NCBI GenBank assembly: GCA_031282465.1
Contig: JAITDR010000269.1
Coordinates: 1 to 10,671 of the forward strand
DNA length: 10,671 nt
From: Desulfovibrio sp.
Lineage (GTDB): Bacteria; Desulfobacterota; Desulfovibrionia; Desulfovibrionales; Desulfovibrionaceae
Direction: 5' to 3'
How positions within the stretch are numbered: position 1 is the stretch's first letter; each line of letters begins with the position of its first letter. Shown one piece after another: positions 4,952-10,671 of this stretch. The notes under the pieces are model-generated. The model did no database searches. It had not been told where the DNA came from and saw only the letters and a list, made by a program, of their open reading frames with translations. Made by a program: the position numbers and the translations under genes.

Positions 4952-6193
4952 TCACGGCCGTTTTGCTCTTGTGTCGGCACTGCCGGCTTTCAGGATGGTT
5001 TCCAAACAGACCGCGAAACTTTCCAAGTCTTCCTTTTCAATAATCAGCGGAGGCAACAGCCGCAACACCCGCTCCTGCGTCAGGTTCAGGATGAACCCGC
5101 TTTGCAGCAGCTTTTCCCACACTTCACGTCCGGGGTTGGTCAGCTCTATGCCGATCATCAGGCCCATGCCGCGCACCTCGCGTATGCTGTCCGGACAGGC
5201 GGACTGCACGGCGCGGAAACGCTCTATGGCCCCCCCCCCCAGTTCAGCGGCGCGCTGCGGCAGCTTGTCCCGCTCCATGATTTCCAGCACTTTCGCGGCC
5301 ACGGCCGAAACAAGCGCCCCTCCCCCGAATGTGGAGGCGTGACTCCCGGGAACAAAGGCGTGGGCCGTCTCGTCCGTACTCAACATGGCACCCATGGGCA
5401 ATCCGTTGGCCAGCGCTTTGGCGGCGGTCATGATGTCCGGCTTGAGTCCGAAATGCTGAAACGCCCAGTAGTTGCCGGTACGTCCCATGCCTGTCTGCAC
5501 CTCGTCCACAATAAACAGAATATCTTTATCCTTGCAGATGCAGGCGACTGCATGGGCGAACTCGGCGGAAGCCGGGCGGACGCCGCCTTCTCCCTGGATG
5601 ATTTCCAGCAGTACGCCGGCCGTTTTGTCGCTGACGGCGGCTTCCAGCGCCTGAGGATCACCCCAGGGGATCTGGAGGAATCCTTCGGGCATGGGCGCGA
5701 AGCCGTCCTGAAACTTGGCCTGTCCCGTGGCGGCGACGGTTGCCAGAGTGCGGCCGTGGAAACAGCCTTCAAAGGTGATTATCTCGTAAGCGTACTTGTT
5801 TTTCAGACGTTGCTGCCGGCGGCGCGCCAGCTTGATCGCCGCCTCGTTGGCTTCAGCGCCGGAGTTGCAAAAAAATGCCTTGCCGAAGTGGGTGGTGTTC
5901 AGCAGGCGTTCGGCCAGAACAAGCTGTTCTTCTTGGTAAAACAAGTTGCTGACGTGAACCAGCTTGCACGCCTGGGCGGCTGTGACTTCAGCGATTTCCG
6001 GCCGGCAGTGTCCGAGGTTCGTCACCGCAATACCGGACAACAGGTCGATGTATTCTTTGCCGTCAAAATCCCGCAGGCGGCTTCCGTGCCCTTCGGCTAT
6101 CGCAATCGGATAGCGGCCGTATGTTGCAAACAGCAGGGAGTCTGTCTTTTCGCGCAATGTAGCAAGTGTCTTGCTCATCATAATGTCCTTCAT
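4952..6193 (-). CDS. argD: Acetylornithine aminotransferase (class III PLP aminotransferase)
   Basis: 413 residues, usual ArgD length. It converts N-acetylglutamate semialdehyde plus glutamate to N-acetylornithine in arginine synthesis, and may also serve lysine synthesis as DapC. Visible: NSGAEANE at 110-117 (PLP phosphate loop), FHGRT at 145-149, the IVDEVQTGMGRTG block with Asp230, the Schiff-base Lys259 in TAAKALANG, and STFGGG at 287-292. Start is uncertain: ATG at 6193 has AAGGAG 12 nt upstream, while the sixth codon (ATG 6178-6176) has AAGGA 7 nt upstream; the shorter form would be 408 residues. It lies downstream of dut on the same strand, 86 bp away. Residues Gly319-321 are encoded inside a run of 11 G. 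A GABA or ornithine aminotransferase is less likely given the ArgD-type motifs. Confidence 0.92.
   Translation of the reverse strand: MKDIMMSKTLATLREKTDSLLFATYGRYPIAIAEGHGSRLRDFDGKEYIDLLSGIAVTNLGHCRPEIAEVTAAQACKLVHVSNLFYQEEQLVLAERLLNTTHFGKAFFCNSGAEANEAAIKLARRRQQRLKNKYAYEIITFEGCFHGRTLATVAATGQAKFQDGFAPMPEGFLQIPWGDPQALEAAVSDKTAGVLLEIIQGEGGVRPASAEFAHAVACICKDKDILFIVDEVQTGMGRTGNYWAFQHFGLKPDIMTAAKALANGLPMGAMLSTDETAHAFVPGSHASTFGGGALVSAVAAKVLEIMERDKLPQRAAELGGGAIERFRAVQSACPDSIREVRGMGLMIGIELTNPGREVWEKLLQSGFILNLTQERVLRLLPPLIIEKEDLESFAVCLETILKAGSADTRAKRP
5230..5240 (-). repeat. Homopolymer run of 11 G inside argD
   Basis: Eleven consecutive C on the + strand (G on the coding strand), read as CTG-GGG-GGG-GGG-GCC, Leu318-Gly-Gly-Gly-Ala322. 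The frame is intact at this length. The segment aligns with a helix-forming stretch in ArgD relatives (HDW in the E. coli protein as I recall it), where three glycines are unusual. Loss or gain of one G would truncate the enzyme. Confidence 0.9.
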
Positions 6194-6245
6194 ACTTTGA
6201 AAGCACTCCTTACAGGGAGCTTCCTAGGCGACTTCCGGTGAAACC

Positions 6246-6266
6246 GGGAATACCGTTACGGTACCC
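6246..6266 (-). other. Stem-loop in the dut-argD gap
   Basis: TACCG/CGGTA with a 3-nt loop, extended by GGG/CCC across a two-base bulge; it lies 13 nt past the dut stop. No T run follows on the - strand. It could partly end dut transcription or stabilise the upstream mRNA, but read-through into argD is likely. No ArgR box was recognised in the gap. Confidence 0.3.
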
Positions 6267-6279
6267 CTGTTTACCTCGC

Positions 6280-6765
6280 TTATTGCAGTCCTGTATGTCC
6301 GAACCCTCCGGAACCGCGCTCCGTTCCACCCAAGCGTTCGACGGGCACAAGGATCGGACGCACGAAAGGTTGGAAAACCATTTGCGCGATGCGCTCGCCC
6401 TTGCGCACAGTATAAGCCGCCCGCCCGGAATTCAAGAGAAAAACGCATATTTCCCCGCGGTAGTCCGGATCAATCAGGCCGACACCCTGGGCGACGGTTA
6501 TGCCTTTGACCGCCCCGAGACCACTTCGTGAGTACACAAAGGCCGCCACACCTTCTTCAAGGGGTTCGACAGCCAAGCCGGCGGGCACCGCACAACGTTC
6601 GCCCGGAAGGATAGTCACGGCATCGACATGTTCCGGGCAGGCACGCAGGTCCAGGCCGGCCGACCCCGGCGTGGCTGGGGCAAGGCCGCCTTCCCCGTAA
6701 ATTTCCTTCGCGTTTCGAAAAAAAAATACGTTTATCCGCGATGCGGGCGGGGAAAGACTTGTCAC
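6280..6765 (-). CDS. dut: dUTP diphosphatase (dUTPase, trimeric type)
   Basis: 161 residues from the GTG at 6765. Hydrolyses dUTP to dUMP and PPi, keeping uracil out of DNA and supplying dTMP synthesis. All five trimeric dUTPase motifs are present in order: AGLDLRA (36-42); SRSGLG (79-84); GLIDPDYRGE (96-105), holding the uracil-pocket Tyr and the catalytic Asp; KGERIAQMV (122-130); and RGSGGFGHTG (150-159), the Phe-containing C-terminal P-loop-like arm. GTG is chosen because AGGAG lies 7 nt upstream; an ATG 48 nt further up lacks such a site and would add an unrelated Cys/Arg-rich leader. Residues Phe14-16 are coded by a run of nine T. It is divergent from the glucan phosphorylase gene and upstream of argD. 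Confidence 0.95.
   Translation of the reverse strand: MTSLSPPASRINVFFFRNAKEIYGEGGLAPATPGSAGLDLRACPEHVDAVTILPGERCAVPAGLAVEPLEEGVAAFVYSRSGLGAVKGITVAQGVGLIDPDYRGEICVFLLNSGRAAYTVRKGERIAQMVFQPFVRPILVPVERLGGTERGSGGFGHTGLQ
6718..6726 (-). repeat. Run of nine T near the 5' end of dut
   Basis: Nine A on the + strand, coding-strand GTA-TTT-TTT-TTT-CGA (Val13-Phe-Phe-Phe-Arg17). The frame is intact. The position, within the first 10% of the gene, is where slippage would abolish the product. Confidence 0.85.
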
Positions 6766-6772
6766 AGACGCT

Positions 6773-6777
6773 CTCCT
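6773..6777 (-). promoter_or_regulatory. Shine-Dalgarno that sets the GTG start of dut
   Basis: AGGAG on the - strand, 7 nt before GTG (6765-6763). Confidence 0.65.
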
Positions 6778-6939
6778 GTGGAAGAATACAAGACATCGGC
6801 AAACGGTAAACACGTATCCCTAACAGCCGATATATCGCCCGTCACGATTCGGGCGCGTGCGGGCATCATTTTACGACCGCGCGGCACACAAGTCAAAGGC
6901 GCTGCGACGCCGCTGCCGACCGCTCCGCGGTTGCTTCAG

Positions 6940-6944
6940 AGGAG
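6940..6944 (+). promoter_or_regulatory. Shine-Dalgarno that sets the ATG start of the glucan phosphorylase
   Basis: AGGAG within AGAGGAGAG, 5 nt before ATG at 6950. It favours this start over the ATG at 6857. Confidence 0.65.
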
Positions 6945-6949
6945 AGCCT

Positions 6950-9514
6950 ATGTATCCGCTTCATGTCTTTTCCATCATCCCGAAACTTCCCCCGGCCCTT
7001 GAACCGCTTTGGTTTCTGGCCAAGAACTACTGGTTTGTCTGGAACAACGACATTGAAGACCTCCTCAGAGATATTGATCCCGTTGTATGGGAAAAAAGTT
7101 ACAAAAATCCGGTCTGGCTGCTGAACCATGTGTCTCAGGAGCGCTACAACGCGCTCGCAGAAGATACCTATTTTATAAACCGGTTGGGCATGCAGGTCGA
7201 CTCTTTGAAACGCTATCTCGGCGTTCCGTCCCCGTATGCCTTTGAAGGGGTGGCAGCCGGTTCTCCGGCCATTGCTTATTTCAGCCTGGAGTTCGGGGTC
7301 GGCCTTTGCCTGCCCGTTTACTCCGGCGGTCTGGGCATCCTCGCAGGCGACCACCTCAAATCGGCCGCCGATCTCAACGTGCCCCTGGTGGGCATCGGTT
7401 TGGCCTATCTGCAAGGTTACTTTAGACAATACATGACGCCGGACGGCTGGCAACAGGAGCGCTATCCCGACTATGACTTTGAGCAGATGCCGATGCAACC
7501 GGCAACAACACCTTCGGGCGAACCGGCCGTCATGCATATGGACATTGCCGGAAGACCCTTGGCCGCAAAGATATGGGAAGCTAAAGTCGGGCGCATCAGT
7601 TTGTACCTTCTGGATACTAATATTTCAGAAAATCCTGAAGATTTTCGGTCTATTACGGCACGATTGTACGGCGGAGATCTGGTCATGCGCATTCGCCAGG
7701 AGATACTGCTGGGCGTCGGCGGCATAAAAGCCCTGCGCATACTCGGGCTGGATCCGAAGGTGATTCATATGAACGAGGGGCATTCGGCCTTCGCCGGCCT
7801 TGAGCGCGTACGCCTGTTCATGAAGGAGAACAACCTGTCTTTTGAAGTGGCGGTTGAACTTGCCGCGTCGGGCAGCATTTTTACAACACATACCCCCGTA
7901 CCGGCCGGAAACGACCGTTTTCCTGCCGATCTCATGCAGCAGTATTTTGAAGGCTATGCCAGGGATATGGGTTTGGCGTTCAAGGTTTTTCTCGGTCTCG
8001 GGCGGGAAGATCCCCGCAACGATGCCGAGCACTTCTGTATGACGGTACTCGCGCTGAAGCTTTCGCGCTTCAACAACGGCGTGTCCGCGCTGCACGGCAA
8101 GGTTTCGCGCAGGATGTGGCATAAAATATGGGAGCAGTTCCCCGTGGACGACGTGCCCATCGGCTCCGTTACCAACGGTACGCATGCCCCGACATGGGTA
8201 GCGCCGGAAATGGGCCGGCTGTATGACCGCTATTTAGGGAGCACATGGCGCGAAGACCTGGATTGTCGCCGGATTTGGAAAATGGCGGACAATATTCCTG
8301 ATATGGAGATATGGCGGACGCATGAACGCTTGCGCGGCCGGCTGGTTGATTTTGTGCGCAGACGTCTGCGCGCCCAACTTCAGGGCCAGGGATGCAGGAA
8401 CAAAGATTTGCAGGCTGTGGAAGGCGTGCTGAACCCGGAAGTCCTGACCGTAGGTTTTGCCCGGCGTTTTGCCACCTATAAACGTGCTCGTCTGCTCCTG
8501 CAGGATTTGGACAGCCTGAAACGCGTGGTCAGCGACAAAAATCGGCCCGTCCAGTTTGTCTTCGCCGGCAAGGCTCACCCGCAGGACAACGGCGGTAAAC
8601 AACTCATGAAAGAAATCATCAGCCGTTGCCGTGAGCCCGAGTTTCGCATGAGCATGGTCTTTATTGAAGACTACGACATGGAAATCGCCTCATACCTTAT
8701 CGCCGGGTGCGACGTCTGGCTGAACAACCCGCGCCGGCCCCTTGAAGCGTGCGGCACCAGCGGCATGAAAGCCATGTTCAACGGCGTTCTGCAGTTCAGC
8801 ACCCTCGACGGTTGGTGGGATGAAGCCTGGAAGCCGGACAACAGCTTGGGTTGGGCCATCGGCAAAGGCGAAGACTACGACGATCCGGAATACCAGGATC
8901 AGGTGGAATTGCAGACCTTGTACAAGGTTCTGGAATCGGAAATCATCCCGGATTTTTATGAACGCGACCGGAGCAATCTGCCGGTTTCCTGGGTCAAACG
9001 CATGAAGGCGGCCCTCGTGGAATTCGGACCCCGCTTCCATTCGCACCGTATGGTGCAGGAATATTTGAGTTCGGCGTACATCCCGGCCTGCAACAACCTG
9101 AACCGCCTTTACAAGGACAATTTCGCACCGGCAAGGGAACTTTCGGAATGGCGCATGAACATCATGACCAAGTGGGGCAAGCTCAAGGTCACTGATGTGG
9201 AAAGCTCGAAAGAAAACACACTCTATGTCGGCGAGTCGCTGAAAGTTTCGGCTGTGGCGCATCTGGCCGATATCCCGCCGGAACATGTAGGTCTTGAAAT
9301 TTATCTCGGCCCGCTCGGCCAGGACAATTCCTTTGTGACCCGCAGACTGATTTCTATGCAACCGGAGGGCACCATAGCGGACGGCAAACAAAAATACAGC
9401 GGCGAAATCAACGCCGTGGAAGCAGGGCGCTACGGATTCACCGTCCGCGCCGTGCCCGTGCATCCCCTGCTGCCTTCCGCGTATTCCCTCGGCCTCGTGC
9501 ACTGGGCGGAATAA
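6950..9514 (+). CDS. glgP: Alpha-glucan (glycogen/maltodextrin) phosphorylase, GT35
   Basis: 854 residues from ATG 6950. Releases glucose-1-phosphate from alpha-1,4-glucans with inorganic phosphate, using PLP. An N-terminal DUF3417-type helical region covers ~10-85 (LWFLAKNYWFVWNND), typical of the TIGR02094 branch rather than the E. coli GlgP/MalP type. The GT35 core follows: MNEGHSAFAGLERV with His278, THTPVPAGND with His314, VTNGTHAPTW, FARRFATYKRARL with Lys511, FAGKAHPQDNGGK, and the PLP lysine Lys607 in CGTSGMKAMFNG. The last ~110 residues form a beta-rich extension also found in this branch. No signal peptide, so cytosolic. An in-frame ATG at 6857 adds 31 basic residues with no SD and is not favoured. 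The dut-argD pair beside it is an arrangement I recall from Desulfovibrio vulgaris (recollection, not checked). Confidence 0.93.
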   Translation: MYPLHVFSIIPKLPPALEPLWFLAKNYWFVWNNDIEDLLRDIDPVVWEKSYKNPVWLLNHVSQERYNALAEDTYFINRLGMQVDSLKRYLGVPSPYAFEGVAAGSPAIAYFSLEFGVGLCLPVYSGGLGILAGDHLKSAADLNVPLVGIGLAYLQGYFRQYMTPDGWQQERYPDYDFEQMPMQPATTPSGEPAVMHMDIAGRPLAAKIWEAKVGRISLYLLDTNISENPEDFRSITARLYGGDLVMRIRQEILLGVGGIKALRILGLDPKVIHMNEGHSAFAGLERVRLFMKENNLSFEVAVELAASGSIFTTHTPVPAGNDRFPADLMQQYFEGYARDMGLAFKVFLGLGREDPRNDAEHFCMTVLALKLSRFNNGVSALHGKVSRRMWHKIWEQFPVDDVPIGSVTNGTHAPTWVAPEMGRLYDRYLGSTWREDLDCRRIWKMADNIPDMEIWRTHERLRGRLVDFVRRRLRAQLQGQGCRNKDLQAVEGVLNPEVLTVGFARRFATYKRARLLLQDLDSLKRVVSDKNRPVQFVFAGKAHPQDNGGKQLMKEIISRCREPEFRMSMVFIEDYDMEIASYLIAGCDVWLNNPRRPLEACGTSGMKAMFNGVLQFSTLDGWWDEAWKPDNSLGWAIGKGEDYDDPEYQDQVELQTLYKVLESEIIPDFYERDRSNLPVSWVKRMKAALVEFGPRFHSHRMVQEYLSSAYIPACNNLNRLYKDNFAPARELSEWRMNIMTKWGKLKVTDVESSKENTLYVGESLKVSAVAHLADIPPEHVGLEIYLGPLGQDNSFVTRRLISMQPEGTIADGKQKYSGEINAVEAGRYGFTVRAVPVHPLLPSAYSLGLVHWAE

Positions 9515-9561
9515 CCGAAAATCGCTGCGTTACTTCTTCTTGAGGGGAGCGCAGTCCCCGC

Positions 9562-9583
9562 AAAAAAGGTCGGGGCAAAGCCC
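9562..9583 (-). terminator. Possible terminator for the RND efflux gene
   Basis: On the - strand, GGGC-TTT-GCCC (9583-9573) is followed after 5 nt by six T (9567-9562), just past the RND stop. The stem is short. On the other side of the T run a 5-bp hairpin, GGGGA/TCCCC (~9543-9558), lies in the same 72-bp convergent gap and could serve the phosphorylase transcript. Confidence 0.35.
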
Positions 9584-9586
9584 TGT

Positions 9587-10671
9587 TTATGAAGCCGTGC
9601 TCTCCGGCAGCGCGTCTGTCGTCTTTTTCTTCCCGGCGCCGAACAATTTTGTCACCAGTACAAAAAAGATGGGTGTGAAGAAAATACCCAGGAAGGTCGC
9701 GGCCAGCACGCCGAAAATGACGGCCGTGCCCAAGGCGTTTTGTCCTCCCGAACCCGCGCCGCGGCTGACGGCCAAGGGGATTGTGCCCAGTATGAAACAC
9801 AGGGAGGTCATGATGATGGGCCGCAGGCGCAAACGAACCGCGTGTACGGTGGCGGCCAGCAGATGTTCGCCCTGTTCGTGCAGATCTTTGGCAAATTCGA
9901 CGATAAGAATGGAGTTTTTGGCCGACAGCCCGACCACCGTCAGAAAACCTATCTGGAAGTATATGTCGTTGCTCATACTGCGCAGCCACATGCCGGACAG
10001 CGCTCCGGCCACGCCGAGAGGGGCCGTGAGCAGCACGGACATGGGAATGGTCCAGCTTTCATACAGGGCGGCAAGGCAGAGAAAGACGACCACCAGAGAA
10101 ACGGCGTAGAGTATCGGAGCCTGGGCGCCCGACATTTTTTCCTGGTAGGAGATGGACGTCCAGGCATAGCCGAAGCCTTCAGGTAGTTCGGTCGCTATTT
10201 CTTCCATGGCCGCCATGGCCTCACCGGAGCTGTATCCCGGCGCCGCTTCTCCCAGGATTTCCACGGACGGCTGGCCGTTGAAGCGCTCCAGGCGCGGCGA
10301 GCCGTAGGTGGAGCGGGACGTGAGAAAGGAAGAAAAGGGCACCATTTCGCCCTTGGAGTTGCGCACATGGTAACGGCTGAAGTCGTCTATCTGCATGCGG
10401 AAGGGCGCGTCTGCCTGCAGGTAGACTTTCTTGGTGCGACCCTTGTCCGTGAAGTCGTTGACGTACACCCCGCCCCAATAGGCGGAGACGGCTGAATTGA
10501 TGTCGCCCTTGCGCAGGCTTTGCGCGCCGGCCTTGGCCAGATCAATGTTCAGCTCGTACTGTTCCGTGTCCTCAAGACCGTTGTGGCGGACGGAGCGCAG
10601 GGCGGGATTGCGCCTTGCCTTGTCCAGCACCGTGTTGCGGGCTTCCATGAGCGCCTGATGGCCGCGCCCGG
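9587..10671 (-). CDS. RND efflux transporter (HAE1/AcrB-like), C-terminal third, 5' end beyond the window
   Basis: The frame stays open to the right edge, so the ATG at 10648 is internal, not the start. About 361 of an expected ~1,030-1,050 residues are present. Residues numbered from 10648: a periplasmic porter/docking section covers ~1-170, with [11 protein letters not shown] (56-66), [24 protein letters not shown] and [15 protein letters not shown] (156-170). Membrane helices follow at about 178-197, 201-222, 229-250, 272-294 and 304-332. [19 protein letters not shown] (238-256) and [19 protein letters not shown] (275-293) are hallmark HAE1 segments. The protein would be the inner-membrane, proton-driven pump of a tripartite system exporting drugs, detergents or bile-type compounds. 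The membrane-fusion and outer-membrane partners are not in view; they may lie to the right. Short Lys/Thr/Ser cytoplasmic tail. Confidence 0.94.
   Translation of the reverse strand, partial: GRGHQALMEARNTVLDKARRNPALRSVRHNGLEDTEQYELNIDLAKAGAQSLRKGDINSAVSAYWGGVYVNDFTDKGRTKKVYLQADAPFRMQIDDFSRYHVRNSKGEMVPFSSFLTSRSTYGSPRLERFNGQPSVEILGEAAPGYSSGEAMAAMEEIATELPEGFGYAWTSISYQEKMSGAQAPILYAVSLVVVFLCLAALYESWTIPMSVLLTAPLGVAGALSGMWLRSMSNDIYFQIGFLTVVGLSAKNSILIVEFAKDLHEQGEHLLAATVHAVRLRLRPIIMTSLCFILGTIPLAVSRGAGSGGQNALGTAVIFGVLAATFLGIFFTPIFFVLVTKLFGAGKKKTTDALPESTAS

Larger units (their letters stand above)
6766..6949. other. Divergent intergenic region, dut and glucan phosphorylase
   Basis: 184 bp between two divergent starts, so it must carry outward promoters unless genes are read from further away. 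I see no -35/-10 pair good enough to name. A 6-bp inverted repeat, CGCCCG (6836-6841) / CGGGCG (6850-6855), with an 8-nt spacer is the one distinct structure and could be an operator or leader hairpin. Confidence 0.4.

Noticed and set aside
5230..5240. The 11-G tract as an assembly error
   Set aside because: The argD frame is uninterrupted at exactly this length with good motifs on both sides, and a one-base error would break it. A multiple-of-three error cannot be excluded from the sequence alone.
4913..6241. 442-codon open frame on the + strand
   Set aside because: Antisense to argD. Its product has no family features, and its length follows from argD codon bias.
6766..6813. Upstream ATG for dut
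   Set aside because: It adds 16 Cys/Arg/Phe-rich residues without an SD, while the GTG at 6765 has AGGAG at 7 nt.
6857..6949. Upstream ATG for the glucan phosphorylase
   Set aside because: No SD, and a basic leader of 31 residues not typical of the family. The ATG at 6950 has AGGAG and gives the usual N-terminus.

Overview
The window is high-GC bacterial DNA that fits a sulfate- or sulfite-reducing Desulfovibrionaceae-type bacterium (Desulfovibrio, Bilophila or a relative). The pointers are gene content and base composition: a zinc-ribbon L28, a lone hypC (NiFe-hydrogenase maturation), a DUF3417-type alpha-glucan phosphorylase divergent from dut-argD, and a GC-rich extragenic palindrome of a type I recall from Desulfovibrio genomes. 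The taxonomic call is an inference; no rRNA or other marker is present.

Left third (1-4124, all + strand): the end of a lipid or polyketide assembly operon. It opens with the last ~340 residues of a modular polyketide synthase (B-type ketoreductase, then ACP, with no thioesterase). An 8-bp overlap leads into a PLP-dependent alpha-oxoamine synthase. Next come a possible 45-residue ORF joined by ATGA/GTGA overlaps, a GNAT N-acyltransferase and, after a 196-bp gap holding a repeat-like palindrome, a short-chain dehydrogenase. Read together: the PKS builds an acyl chain on its ACP, the oxoamine synthase releases it by decarboxylative condensation with an amino acid to give an alpha-amino ketone, the SDR could reduce the ketone, and the GNAT could acylate the amine. 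This is the same chemical logic as sphingolipid/ceramide synthesis, fed by a PKS.

Middle (4125-6765): housekeeping genes. rpmB and hypC run on + behind a plausible promoter. Converging on them is a - strand pair, dut then argD. argD carries an uninterrupted run of 11 G in its coding strand and dut a run of 9 T; both are slippage-prone.

Right (6766-10671): a 184-bp divergent intergenic region, a full-length alpha-glucan phosphorylase (+), and, converging on it, the 3' third of an RND (HAE1/AcrB-like) efflux pump gene that runs off the right edge. No rRNA, tRNA, CRISPR array, insertion sequence or phage gene was seen.
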